From positions 16,251-80,250 of the forward strand of contig JAFUFT010000022.1 in the NCBI GenBank assembly GCA_017469795.1: a stretch of DNA of 64,000 nt, read 5' to 3'. Shown here piece by piece: positions 38,540 to 48,032 of the stretch; position 1 is the stretch's first letter, and every line of letters begins with the position of its first letter. The notes beneath the pieces were generated by a model. That model worked only from the letters and a program-made list of their open reading frames with translations. It ran no database searches and was not told the DNA's origin. This stretch comes from Oscillospiraceae bacterium (GTDB lineage Bacteria; Bacillota; Clostridia; Oscillospirales; Oscillospiraceae). The position numbers and the translations under genes are program-made.

Positions 38540-39142
38540 ATGCATACAAACAACATATACTCAGAGCCAGCACCTTCCACGAACCAACCTGACGAGGAGA
38601 TCAGAGAGCCTGTCCGTGACAACCCGGAGAAAGCGCACCGGCACGGACCTCCTCCGGGCAAGCGTCCGTCCAGACATCACAGGGATTCCCAGGTCCGTCG
38701 CCGCGACTACAGCACGCTGGATCTGGACAGTAAGCTGATCTGGAACTTCCGGGATATCGGCCATACCCTGCTCCATTCCTACGAGGGAAAAGGAAGCCAG
38801 CAGCGGATCCTGATCGTACTGGACCAGACCGGTCCCATTACCCAGAGCCTGCTCACCACCCGGCTGGGCATCCAGCCCGGCTCCGCCAGTGAGGTCCTGA
38901 GCAAAATGGAGCACGCCGGGTATATCACCCGTACGCCGAGCAAATCCGATCAGCGGACCTCCGATGTAATACTGACCGAAGCGGGCAAAACAGCAGCTGC
39001 GGAGGCAAAAGCCAAACGGAAACAGCGCCACGATCAGATGTTTGAGAGCCTGTCCGATATGGAAAAGGTGATGCTGCTGTCCATGCTGGAGCAGCTGAAC
39101 CGGGAGTGGCAAAACGGGGATGCGTCGAAGGGGGAAGGTTAG
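38540..39142 (+). CDS. MarR family regulator (MarR-C), 200 aa
   Basis: Start at 38540 with GGAGG 9 nt upstream; the ATG at 38519 sits inside the operator region. Residues 1-60 are a His/Arg/Pro-rich extension (AHRHGPPPGKRPSRHHR). The winged helix follows: ITQSLLTTRLGIQPGSASEV with recognition helix like MarR-A/B, and wing TPSKSDQRTSDVILTEAG. One nt separates it from the exporter pair, so it is almost surely their autoregulated repressor. Confidence 0.88.
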   Translation: MHTNNIYSEPAPSTNQPDEEIREPVRDNPEKAHRHGPPPGKRPSRHHRDSQVRRRDYSTLDLDSKLIWNFRDIGHTLLHSYEGKGSQQRILIVLDQTGPITQSLLTTRLGIQPGSASEVLSKMEHAGYITRTPSKSDQRTSDVILTEAGKTAAAEAKAKRKQRHDQMFESLSDMEKVMLLSMLEQLNREWQNGDASKGEG

Positions 39143-39143
39143 C

Positions 39144-40883
39144 ATGTGGAAGTACATTAAGCCCTATATCCCCTTTGCGCTGCTGGCTGCGCTGGGCATC
39201 ATTGGTGAGGTGACCATGGATCTGATCCAACCCACGATCATGAGCCGCATTGTGGACGATGGGGTGCTGGGTGTACACAGCGGCGGTACGGGCAACCTTC
39301 ACACCGTCTGGACTATGGGACTGCTGATGATCCTTCTGGTGGCCCTGGGCGGGCTCAGCGGTACGCTGAACAATGCGTCGGTCCACTACTTCGGCCAGAA
39401 CCTGGGCAACGATATGCGCAAGGACTGCTTCCGAAGGATCATGTCCTTTTCCTTCCCCCAGATGGACCGCTTCGGAACTGGCTCCCTGGTGACTCGTGTC
39501 ACCAATGACATCACCCAGGTCCAGAATTTTGTTGCAAATTTCGTCCGGGGACTGCTGCGGACCACCTGTCTGACCTTTGGAAGCATCTTTTTCCTGTTCC
39601 GGCTGAACCACACCTTTGGCCTGATCATTCTGGGGGCGTTTCCCTTTGTGGTGGGCGTTATGGCTCTGTGTATCTGGAAGGCAGGCCCGCTGTTTCCGAA
39701 GCTCCAGGCACAGCTGGACGAGATCAATGCGATTTTACAGGAGGACATATCCGGCCTCCGCATCATCAAAGCCTGTGTTCAGGAGATTGGGGAAAAGATT
39801 CGGTTCGGAAAGGCCAACGACGCGCAGATCAAAACGCAGCTCCGCACGCTGGTGATCTTCGCTTTTATGAACCCCGCCGCAAATATCCTGATGTATCTAG
39901 CGATTTTGACGATCTTATGGACCGGCTCTCGTCAGGTGTTTGCCGGTTCGGCAACGCCCGGCGTCGTCATGGCTGCCATCACCTACGCCACCCAGGTGCT
40001 CGACGGCGTGCTTCGGCTGCTGATGGTATTCCAGACCATCACCCGCGGCCTTGCCTCCTGGCACCGCGTCAAGGAGATTCTGGACAGCGAGCCCGAACTG
40101 AAGGACGGCGCAGGTACAGAAGAACCGTTGGCACGCGGACTGGTGGAATTCCGGGATGTTTCCTTTTCATTCCCGGGTACCGATCAACCGGTGCTGGAGC
40201 ATATTGATCTGACCATACATGCCGGGGAGACGGTAGCCATCATGGGCGCCACGGGAAGCGGAAAAACCGCTTTGGTCAGCCTGATCCCACGGTTCTATGA
40301 TGTGACGGAGGGCGCGGTACTGGTGGACGGCGTGGACGTGCGGCAGTATCGCCAGAAGGACCTCCGGGACCGGATATCCATCGTACTGCAGAAGGCGGAG
40401 CTGTTCAGTGTCTCCATACGGGAAAACATCGCCTGGGGCAAGCCCGGCGCGAGGCCGGAGGAGATTTCCATCGCGGCCCGAATTGCCCAGGCAGAGGACT
40501 TCATTCTGTCCACGGAGCAGGGGTACGATACCATGGTGGCCCAGCGGGGCATGAGCCTCTCCGGCGGGCAGAAGCAGCGTCTCAGCGTGGCCAGAGCTGT
40601 GGTCAGGGATGCGGAGATCCTGATTTTCGACGATTCTACCAGCGCCCTGGACCTGCGCACCGAGGCGGCGCTGAACGCGGCACTCAAGCAGGCTCGCCCG
40701 GGTTGCACCAAGGTGATCGTTGCCCAGCGCATCGCCTCTGTGCGGCAGGCTGACAGGATCGTGGTACTGGAGCACGGACGGATCGCCGCAGCCGGTTCCC
40801 ATGAAGCCCTGCTGGATACCTGCCCGATCTACCGGGATATCTACGACTCCCAGATGGGAAAGGAGGCGCAGAAGGTTGGCTGA
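39144..40883 (+). CDS. ABC exporter half-transporter, degenerate ATP site subunit, 579 aa
   Basis: Six-helix membrane domain then ATPase with Walker A GATGSGKT, canonical signature LSGGQKQRLSVARA, and Walker B ILIFDDSTSALD where the catalytic Glu is Asp. Such a residue marks the degenerate site of heterodimeric exporters (TM287/288, BmrCD). AAGG precedes ATG 39144. Overlaps the next gene by 8 nt. Confidence 0.92.
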   Translation: MWKYIKPYIPFALLAALGIIGEVTMDLIQPTIMSRIVDDGVLGVHSGGTGNLHTVWTMGLLMILLVALGGLSGTLNNASVHYFGQNLGNDMRKDCFRRIMSFSFPQMDRFGTGSLVTRVTNDITQVQNFVANFVRGLLRTTCLTFGSIFFLFRLNHTFGLIILGAFPFVVGVMALCIWKAGPLFPKLQAQLDEINAILQEDISGLRIIKACVQEIGEKIRFGKANDAQIKTQLRTLVIFAFMNPAANILMYLAILTILWTGSRQVFAGSATPGVVMAAITYATQVLDGVLRLLMVFQTITRGLASWHRVKEILDSEPELKDGAGTEEPLARGLVEFRDVSFSFPGTDQPVLEHIDLTIHAGETVAIMGATGSGKTALVSLIPRFYDVTEGAVLVDGVDVRQYRQKDLRDRISIVLQKAELFSVSIRENIAWGKPGARPEEISIAARIAQAEDFILSTEQGYDTMVAQRGMSLSGGQKQRLSVARAVVRDAEILIFDDSTSALDLRTEAALNAALKQARPGCTKVIVAQRIASVRQADRIVVLEHGRIAAAGSHEALLDTCPIYRDIYDSQMGKEAQKVG

Positions 40884-42684
40884 GAAAAACATATCGCAAA
40901 GCATTCCCGGTCAGGCGGGGCGCGGACTGCGTTTCGCGGAGGTACAGCATGCAGAGAACGCTGGCAAGACCCTGCGCCGGATCGCCACCTACTTTGCGAA
41001 GGAAAAGGCCATGGTTCTTGGGATGCTGACAGTGGTGATTCTGGGAACCCTGTGCGGGATCTGTGCGCCGGCCCTACAGAGCCGCGCCATTGATATTATC
41101 GCCGGTCAGCGGCAGGGGCGGCTGCTTACGGCGCTGGGCGCCATGCTGCTGGTCTATCTGTGCTACACTGTTGCTCAGCTGCTTCAGGGGCTGCTGAGCT
41201 CCCACCTGAGCCAGCGAATCGTCAAAAAATTCCGGGAGGAGTTGTTCGGCAAGATCATGGATCTGCCGGTTCGCTACCTGGATACCCATTCTCACGGCGA
41301 TGTGATGAGCCGTATGACCAATGACGTGGAGAATATCTCCACCACGGTCTCCCAGTCCCTTCCGTCGCTGTTTTCCGGTGTTCTGACTGTGACCGGAACG
41401 GTGGTAATCATGGTCTGGTACTGCTGGCAGCTGGCGTTGCTGAGCTGCGTCACGGTGATCCTGACCGTGGCCGCCACAAAGATCCTCTCCGCACGGGTCC
41501 GCCGTTTCTCCCGCAAGCGGCAGGCCCTGCTGGGGCAGCTCAACGGGGCAGTGGAGGAGATGATCTCCGGATACCGTACCGTTGTGGCCTACAATTACCA
41601 GCAGACCACCACCGAGGGCTTCTGCGATACCTCCGATGAACTCACCAGGGCAGGTATCCGGACGGATGTCTCCAGCGGTATCATGGGCCCCATCATGAAC
41701 TGCATCAGCAATATCAGCTTCGTGATCATTGCGGCTTTCGGCGGGTTCTTCGCACTGAGGGGCATGATCTCCGTGGGCGTGATCTCCGCCTTTATCGTCT
41801 ACGCCAAGCAGTTTTCCCGGCCGATCAACGAGATCGCCCAGGTCTACGGCCAGCTCCAGACCGCTGTAGCAGGCGCGGAACGGGTATTCATCGTTCTGGA
41901 TGAAGAGAGTGAGGATTCCTCCGGCATGGCGCTGGAGGATGGGCAGGCCGCCACCGTGATCTTCGACCATGTGAATTTCTCTTATAATCAGGACCAGCAG
42001 GTCCTGCGAGACTTCACCCTGACGGTGCCCTGTGGAAAAAAAGTGGCCCTTGTGGGGGCCACGGGAAGCGGAAAGACCACGGTGGTCAATCTTCTGATGC
42101 GGTTTTATGACGTGGACAGCGGAAACATTTCCATCGGCGGGCAGGACATCTCCACAGTGGGACGGGCTAGCCTGCGGAAGAATGTGGCTATCGTGCTGCA
42201 GGATACGGTGCTGTTTTCAGACACGATTCGCAACAATATCAAGTATGGCAACGTGGACGCATCTGACGCGCAGCTCCAGGCCGCGGCGGATATGAGCCGG
42301 TGCAGTGAGATGATTCGGATCCTGCCGGGGGGATGGGACACGAAACTATCCGCCTCCGGAGAAAACATCTCTCAGGGGCAGCGCCAGCTTCTGGCCATTG
42401 CCCGGGCGTTCGTTATGGATCCTCGGATCCTGATTCTGGACGAGGCCACCTCCAACGTGGATACCCGCACGGAGAAGGCCATTCAAGATGCCATGCACGA
42501 TATCATGAAGGACCGGACTTCCATTGTCATCGCCCACCGGCTCTCCACGATCGAGGACGCGGATCTGATCGTGGTTATGGATCATGGAACCATTGTGGAA
42601 CAGGGCAACCATACGGAACTTCTGAAAAAGCAGGGGAAGTACTATGATCTGTACATGACGCAGTTTGCCGGGATCGCCACATAG
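40876..42684 (+). CDS. ABC exporter half-transporter, catalytic subunit, 602 aa
   Basis: TTG start (40876) with GGAGG 9 nt upstream, inside the end of the partner gene. The membrane domain follows. ATPase with Walker A GATGSGKTT, altered signature ISQGQRQLLAIARA, Walker B ILILDEATSNVD with catalytic Glu, and H-loop IAHRL. Complementary defects in the two subunits predict one hydrolytic site per heterodimer. Drug, bile-acid or metabolite efflux is likely. Confidence 0.92.
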   Translation: MAEKNISQSIPGQAGRGLRFAEVQHAENAGKTLRRIATYFAKEKAMVLGMLTVVILGTLCGICAPALQSRAIDIIAGQRQGRLLTALGAMLLVYLCYTVAQLLQGLLSSHLSQRIVKKFREELFGKIMDLPVRYLDTHSHGDVMSRMTNDVENISTTVSQSLPSLFSGVLTVTGTVVIMVWYCWQLALLSCVTVILTVAATKILSARVRRFSRKRQALLGQLNGAVEEMISGYRTVVAYNYQQTTTEGFCDTSDELTRAGIRTDVSSGIMGPIMNCISNISFVIIAAFGGFFALRGMISVGVISAFIVYAKQFSRPINEIAQVYGQLQTAVAGAERVFIVLDEESEDSSGMALEDGQAATVIFDHVNFSYNQDQQVLRDFTLTVPCGKKVALVGATGSGKTTVVNLLMRFYDVDSGNISIGGQDISTVGRASLRKNVAIVLQDTVLFSDTIRNNIKYGNVDASDAQLQAAADMSRCSEMIRILPGGWDTKLSASGENISQGQRQLLAIARAFVMDPRILILDEATSNVDTRTEKAIQDAMHDIMKDRTSIVIAHRLSTIEDADLIVVMDHGTIVEQGNHTELLKKQGKYYDLYMTQFAGIAT

Positions 42685-42790
42685 TGATACCGGATAATAA
42701 CACGGCAAAGCAAAGGAGGTGGTTAAAGGTCACTTTTTACAGCAACACCCGGCACATATTCCCAAAATATGAATGACAGGAGGACTATGC

Positions 42791-44590
42791 ATGAAAATCA
42801 AATTGCCGGCATGGCTGCTGCTCTTTGCCATGCTATTGATCTGCTTCGCAGGGTGCGGCGGCACAGCTGTTTCGGAGCCGTCTGCATCTACAGAGGCATC
42901 CGCTGTGGATTCCGGCCAGGCATCCGCTGCAGAGGAAGAAGCGGTATCTGTGGAAGAACCCGCACAGGTGGAGGGACCTATCTCCGCAGAAGAAGCTCCG
43001 GAAACATCTACAGAAGAGGAAGCTGAAGCCGCTGAGCCTGAAGTGGAAGAACCGACCGGAACAGATGCGCTGTTCGACTATGAACTGCCGATCACCACTG
43101 ATTCCCCCGAATACACGTTCCTACTGGGCTTCAACCCGGGCGTATCCTCTTTCATCGAGGGCTTTGAGGAGAATCAGGTCATGCAGGAGTGGATGGCGCG
43201 TACCGGGATCAACATGACCTTCAACAGTGTGCATCCCTCTACCGCTGCCGAGCAGTTCAATCTGTTCCTGGCGGCAGGGGACTTGCCGGACGTCACCGAT
43301 AACGGCCTGAACTACTACAACGGCTCCACCACAAATGCCATCGAGGACGGATATTTCGCAGACCTGAACAAGTATGCCGACGCCTGCCCCAATTATATGA
43401 CCACCATCGGCGCCAGTCCCATGATCAAAAAGGCGCTTACCACAGACGAGGGCTATATCGCCGCGTTCTATCAGCTGCAGGTGGATACTGTATCCGGTGA
43501 GGGCATGATGATCCGGAAGGACTGGCTGGATGAGGCCGGCCTGGGTATTCCGGAGACCTATGACGAAGTCTATGAGGTATTGAAGGCGTTCCAGTCCCGC
43601 GGCGCGATCTCTCCCATGCTGCTGAACAACTCCGGCACATGGTCCAACGGCGCATTTGGCTATGGCTATGATATGAACGGTTATATGACCACAGATCCCA
43701 TGTTGAGCCTGCCGCTCTATGTAGTAGACGGCGAAGTCCGGTTTGCTATGATGGAACAGGAATACGTGGATTATCTGACAATGATCTCCGGTTGGTACGC
43801 CGAGGGGCTGATCGCACAGGATATTGAGAATATCTCCATGTTCCAAATGTGCACGGACAGGGTCATCAACGGCGAAACGGGTTATTTCTACAGCGCGTCC
43901 AATATGCTGTCCAACTATCAGGATCAGGCGGCCGAGGACGGATTTGAACTGGTCGCCGCGCCCCAGCCTGTACGCAACCAAGGAGATGAGATCCATTTCG
44001 GCGGTACAAGCTTTGAGTTTGAGGGCCGCCCGGCCGGCGCCGCAGTCAACAGCTGGGCCGTTAATGCCGCTGCGGAGGAAATCGAAACACTGATTACATG
44101 TCTGGACTATCTCTACAGCCCGGAGGGAACCCTTCTGGCAAACTACGGTGTGGAGGGCATCTCCTTTGAATATGTAGATGGGAAGCCGATGTATACCAGC
44201 CTGATTACCAACAATGATCAAGGCATGACCATGGATAATGCGGTCTATATATACTCCCTGCAATACGGCGCGTTCCGCGAGGACTACAACCGCCATCTGG
44301 ATGTCGCTTCCGACGAGGTCCGAGCCTGTGCGGATGTCTGGACCGTGTCACCTGCCGACAACTACTCATATCCCATCGATTTCGTATTTCTCACTACCGA
44401 AGAGAGCGATGTCTACGCGGCGCTGTTCAGCGATATCAGTACCGTCATCGAAGAAAATATCTTGAAATTTATCACTGGGACCAACAGCATGGATGACTAC
44501 CCTGCGTTCCAGCAGCAGCTTGCCGATATGGGCATTGATCAGATCGTCGATATTTATCAGGCCGCCTATGACCGCTTCATGGCAAGATAA
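42791..44590 (+). CDS. Extracellular solute-binding lipoprotein (family 1), 599 aa
   Basis: Start at 42791 with AGGAGG 8 nt upstream rather than 42773. Lipobox FAGC (about Cys21) and acidic Glu/Ala tether to residue 85. Binding domain with LFLAAGDLPDVTDN and IRKDWLDEAGLGIPET. C-terminus MGIDQIVDIYQAAYDRFMAR. Fifth paralogue of the set, following the exporter operon; no GGTAC operator or permease seen. Confidence 0.9.
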   Translation: MKIKLPAWLLLFAMLLICFAGCGGTAVSEPSASTEASAVDSGQASAAEEEAVSVEEPAQVEGPISAEEAPETSTEEEAEAAEPEVEEPTGTDALFDYELPITTDSPEYTFLLGFNPGVSSFIEGFEENQVMQEWMARTGINMTFNSVHPSTAAEQFNLFLAAGDLPDVTDNGLNYYNGSTTNAIEDGYFADLNKYADACPNYMTTIGASPMIKKALTTDEGYIAAFYQLQVDTVSGEGMMIRKDWLDEAGLGIPETYDEVYEVLKAFQSRGAISPMLLNNSGTWSNGAFGYGYDMNGYMTTDPMLSLPLYVVDGEVRFAMMEQEYVDYLTMISGWYAEGLIAQDIENISMFQMCTDRVINGETGYFYSASNMLSNYQDQAAEDGFELVAAPQPVRNQGDEIHFGGTSFEFEGRPAGAAVNSWAVNAAAEEIETLITCLDYLYSPEGTLLANYGVEGISFEYVDGKPMYTSLITNNDQGMTMDNAVYIYSLQYGAFREDYNRHLDVASDEVRACADVWTVSPADNYSYPIDFVFLTTEESDVYAALFSDISTVIEENILKFITGTNSMDDYPAFQQQLADMGIDQIVDIYQAAYDRFMAR

Positions 44591-44620
44591 TACAAGGACC
44601 CGTAATAGGCTCTAGAAAAA

Positions 44621-44670
44621 ACACGGAGGCTGTATTCCCTAGGGGTTGCAGTCTCCGTGTTTTGTGTTTT
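44621..44670 (+). terminator. Terminator after SBP
   Basis: 12-bp stem ACACGGAGGCTG / CAGTCTCCGTGT (one G-T), 16-nt loop, followed by a T-rich tail. Marks the end of the catabolic locus. Confidence 0.8.
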
Positions 44671-44682
44671 GTATTGCCTTGC

Positions 44683-44806
44683 CGATACAAAAAATTATAT
44701 TGGCCCGATTTTATAGCGTTTCGGTTCTGTTTGTTCAAAATTCACTCTATTTCACAGGGAGTTTACAACATTTTAAATCAAAACTCTGCTATGATACATA
44801 GCCATT
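44683..44806. repeat. Flanking direct repeat A (about 120 bp)
   Basis: Shares GATACAAAAAA, TTGGCCCGATTTTAT and TTTCGG.TCTG blocks with 45503-45625. The two flank the first lysozyme-like cassette in the same orientation; diverged, about two-thirds identical by eye. Confidence 0.6.
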
Positions 44807-45130
44807 CTCCTGACAAAACGAAAAAAGGCTCCGGCAGCGGCTTTCGTGCCACTGACAGAGCCCAAAGCTTGTTCCGTCATCACCCCAAACTGTGGGGGAA
44901 AAGTCGGATTCATATTCTATATTCGCCAGGATGCCGCTGACATCGGCGGGGTTCAGCTTCATCTCTCTGGAGAGATAGGTTGTAACTGCCGTTTCCACAT
45001 CCATCTGGTTGTAGTCCGGGACGACCTCATAATCCTCTTCGCGGACGATATTTGCTGCCAACACATGGGACATACAAAGGATCACGGCTATCAGCAGGGC
45101 CAGCAGACGGGTGCTTTTGTGTCTCGTCAA
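44789..45130 (-). pseudogene. Truncated secreted lysozyme-like protein, cassette copy 1 (113 aa)
   Basis: TTG start with AGGAGG 7 nt upstream. A signal peptide with hydrophobic core LLALLIAVILCMSHVLA is followed by about 85 residues. The stretch SGILANIEYESDFSPTVWGD and SFGLCQWHESRCRSLFSF resembles phage-tail lysozyme/transglycosylase domains (catalytic Glu in the NIE.ES segment). The domain stops early after FCQENGY compared with copy 2 and is far shorter than full enzymes, so it is probably a relic or an atypical short protein. Confidence 0.6.
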
Positions 45131-45232
45131 GGCAAGACCTCCTTCCTATTCTTATATTGTGCAACACCAATGAAATAAGCCCGGAAAGGGAAGCAAAACC
45201 ACCAAACTTTCAGGAAAACGCCTGATAAACGC

Positions 45233-45277
45233 AAAAAAGGGCGCCGGTCTCTACGATTTCTCGCAGAAGCCGACGCT
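45233..45277 (-). terminator. Terminator-like hairpin inside cassette copy 1
   Basis: A 17-bp stem read on the minus strand, followed by CCTTTTTTGC. In copy 2 the A-C mismatch is restored to G-C (TCTCTACGA versus TCTCTGCGA), hinting at selection for the fold. Confidence 0.6.
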
Positions 45278-45436
45278 CATTTGCGTTCATTATGGATTTC
45301 TATGGAAGATCCGGTGTTCAGGTCACACCAAAACGGGGTGACATCTTTTTTATCGTGAAAAAATTTTAACAAAGTTAGATTTCTGAATATCGAACTTTTT
45401 GCATCAAAAACAGGCTGATTTTTGAGAAAAATACGA

Positions 45437-45463
45437 TTTTAGCCCCGAAAATCGGGGCTAAAA
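45437..45463. terminator. Perfect 12-bp hairpin in cassette copy 1
   Basis: TTTTAGCCCCGA, 3-nt loop, TCGGGGCTAAAA. Unchanged in copy 2 at 59829-59855. Could terminate in either direction. Confidence 0.65.
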
Positions 45464-45502
45464 GTTGGCGACATCTTTTTTGTCGCATAAACATGCCTTT
45501 CT

Positions 45503-45625
45503 GATACAAAAAAGATATTTTGGCCCGATTTTATGGCATTTCGGCTCTGAATATTCGAGATTTGTTCCGTTTCATAGGAAACAACCAACTATTTCAAGTA
45601 AAAACCCTGCAATGATACAAAAAAG
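45503..45625. repeat. Flanking direct repeat B (about 120 bp)
   Basis: Partner of 44683-44806 on the other side of cassette copy 1. Confidence 0.6.
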
Positions 45626-46179
45626 ATATTTTTCCATATACCTTGATTTGTACATCTTATCAAGAATAATACTGTTTACAGTGCAGCAAGGGTGGCAACC
45701 TTCACGGGCATATACCGAGGGTCTCGACTGCTTTCAACCCAAGGGCAGCTCCGCCTGTCTGATGTGCAGGCCAACTGGTGTCTCATTATGATCCCGGGTA
45801 TTATCATCGCCGGCAACGGCCAAGCTGCCTTTCGGACAGTCAAATCGACTGCACATGTATGCTCCGATATCCAGGGGTTTCTGCACTGCTTGTATTCAGT
45901 TTTCAATAAACACACAGGAGTATGAAATGCATATCCAGACTCCTGCGCGTATATTGTACCCCAGCGACTTGTTCTTGTCTATAATCTTATAGGAACGATT
46001 ATGTTCCCAATTGACACGGTTGCATCGTCTGCCTAAATTTGTTTTCCCGCAACAATGTTATTCCACTCTATGTGTGATAGATTTTTCTATGGTAATGTCA
46101 TGAATGTGCCATTATTCGAATATCGCTATTGGTGTCGGGTGATTTCAGCCACTTATGCTTAAATAATCAAATGCATTAC
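45626..46179. other. Intergenic stretch without recognised genes
   Basis: Only short frames with no recognisable motif are present. Composition becomes AT-rich near 45950-46180. Probably decayed sequence. Confidence 0.5.
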
Positions 46180-46328
46180 TAGGAGATACTGCTAATACCC
46201 CACCGACTATCATTTGGTTTTCGGTCAAATGGGATTCCTGGCAGGTCCACCAGCGCCTTCCACGCCCGCTAATAGCACTCCTCCGTACTGCACAACACCT
46301 GGTCCAGATCGAGGATAACCGCTTTCAT
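46180..46328 (-). pseudogene. Remnant of a HAD hydrolase / beta-phosphoglucomutase N-terminus
   Basis: Reading from ATG 46328, which overlaps the GH3 stop (ATGA), gives MKAVILDLDQVLCSTEECY, an in-frame TAG, then RAWKALVDLPGIPFDRK and a second stop. This matches the start of beta-phosphoglucomutases (DxD motif DLD, then ...YQAWKALA..GIPFDR). The metal Asp pair is kept but the following Gly is Gln, and the rest is lost. It was the next gene of the glycosidase operon before decay. Confidence 0.75.
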
Positions 46329-48019
46329 TCCAAATCCTTCCGACCGCAAAAGGAGTCCACCGGGCTGATACCGTAAAACGCCGACCACCCCAGGAGCTTT
46401 TTCGTCACGGTCTTCACAGCCGCCGGATTGGAGGAGTAGGCATTGATAAAGCAGTCCATGAACGGCACGTCAAAAAGATGATAAGGGTTGCAGAAGCTGA
46501 CAAAAACCGTAGGAATGTCCTTTGTGTACCAAGGCTCGTCCGCCGCCATGAGGGGGATCCAGTCCAGCCGCCGTGTGGTGTGATTTGAACTGGTGGACAC
46601 GTTTGCCGCCACAATGGAGAGGTCGAATTTTGCCTGCATATCCGCCACACCGGAGGTAAATATCTCCCCGTGCTCCATAGTCCCACGGTCATACATCGAC
46701 ACCCGGAACCCCTCCTGCTCCAATGCTTCCCGGAACAGCGCCCCGACGGAAGAGCCGTCGCCGAAGCCACCGTCCTCTCCTTCTCCCAGCACCGTCAGCC
46801 GGATGTGGGGCGTTTTTTGGGGAGAGATTGGCAGGATCTGTAACCGATCCCGCACCAGTGTGACAGAGCGGTCCGCACATTCCGATGACCACAGCTTGTG
46901 CTCCTCGCAACCCACGGCAGAAATATCCATGCGGCTGTCCCGGGCCTTATGCAGGCTAAGGCTCGCCTTCAGCGCCAGCTGACGCATGACTGCGTTGTCC
47001 ACCCGTTCCCGGGAGATCGCGCCGCTTTCCAGTCCCTGCCGAATGGCGGCAAAATCCTCTTCGATATTTTTACAGAACATCAGCATGTCCGCTCCCGCCG
47101 CGATGGAAGTGCGCAGGGCGTCAGCCCGGCGCTGGGCCACATTGTAGCCCACCATGGGGGTGGCATCCGTGACGATGAGACCATTGAAACCGAATCGCTC
47201 CCGTAATATCCCGGTGAGAAGCGCGCGGCTCTGGGAGGCAGGCAGCATATCCGCCCGACGGATGTCCGGATCGGAGCTCTGTTCCAGTGCCGGCTGATAG
47301 ATGTGCCCGGCCATGACGGTCTGGGCTCCCTTCTCGATCAGTTTCCGGTAGATCCACCCATAGGTTTCCATCCATACGTCAAACGGCAAATCGTTCACTG
47401 TAGGCAGAAGATGCTGGTCCCGCTCGTCTACTCCGTCACCGGGGAAATGCTTGAGACACACCGCCATGGGTATGCCTGATGTTCTCACACCTTCCATATA
47501 GGCCTCCGCCATGCTCAGTACCGTGTCCGGGTCGGCGCCGAAGGTGCGGACGTTGGTGATGGGATTGCGCCAGTTATAGTCGATATCCACGATGGGCGCC
47601 AGCGCCCAGTTGCAGCCCAGTGCCCCCGCCTCCCGGGCGCACACAAGACCCAGCCGCCGGGCGTTTTCGTCGTCTCCCGTCGCTGCGACAGCCATGGGCC
47701 GGGCAAAGAACGTGCCCTGGGATGCGATGCCGTTTCCCCCGCTTTCCAAATTACAGGGAAACAGCATGGGAATGGGACTTGTCTCCTGCATGGCGGCCAG
47801 CGCCGCTTTGACCTCCTCCGCGTCGCCCGCCCGGGTGAGATAAGCGCCAGGACGGTATTTCCGCACCATTTCCGTCAGGACCGCTGGGTCCATTGTGATA
47901 TCGGTCAGGCAGAAAAGCTGGCCGATCTTTTCCTCGACACGCATGCCCGCAAGGGTCTTCTTCACCCATTCAATACCCTCTTCATCCAGATAAAAGGGCT
48001 TTCCCTTTATGTCGATCAT
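46325..48019 (-). CDS. Glycoside hydrolase family 3 protein, 564 aa
   Basis: GH3 barrel with substrate motif LKHFPGDGVDERDQHL (residues 189-204) and the nucleophile region FNGLIVTDATPMVG (Asp285). A C-terminal alpha/beta sandwich is present (about 380-560). KHFPGDG with a downstream Asp-Gln-His resembles N-acetylglucosaminidase/NagZ-type GH3. No signal peptide, so it acts on imported oligosaccharides. Last intact gene of the Rbs-type operon, 14 nt after the MBL gene. Confidence 0.9.
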   Translation of the reverse strand: MIDIKGKPFYLDEEGIEWVKKTLAGMRVEEKIGQLFCLTDITMDPAVLTEMVRKYRPGAYLTRAGDAEEVKAALAAMQETSPIPMLFPCNLESGGNGIASQGTFFARPMAVAATGDDENARRLGLVCAREAGALGCNWALAPIVDIDYNWRNPITNVRTFGADPDTVLSMAEAYMEGVRTSGIPMAVCLKHFPGDGVDERDQHLLPTVNDLPFDVWMETYGWIYRKLIEKGAQTVMAGHIYQPALEQSSDPDIRRADMLPASQSRALLTGILRERFGFNGLIVTDATPMVGYNVAQRRADALRTSIAAGADMLMFCKNIEEDFAAIRQGLESGAISRERVDNAVMRQLALKASLSLHKARDSRMDISAVGCEEHKLWSSECADRSVTLVRDRLQILPISPQKTPHIRLTVLGEGEDGGFGDGSSVGALFREALEQEGFRVSMYDRGTMEHGEIFTSGVADMQAKFDLSIVAANVSTSSNHTTRRLDWIPLMAADEPWYTKDIPTVFVSFCNPYHLFDVPFMDCFINAYSSNPAAVKTVTKKLLGWSAFYGISPVDSFCGRKDLE

Positions 48020-48032
48020 AGGATTACCTCCG

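Larger units (their letters stand above)
44801..45495. repeat. Lysozyme-hairpin cassette, copy 1 (about 695 bp)
   Basis: Near-identical over its length (about nine bases in ten by eye) to 59191-59884 in the same orientation. Contains the lysozyme-like gene, its leader and two strong hairpins. Both copies end at ...GTCGCATAAACATG. Confidence 0.85.

Noticed and set aside
45692..45925. 77-codon frame in the intergenic region
   Set aside because: No ribosome site, no motifs and composition unlike neighbouring genes.
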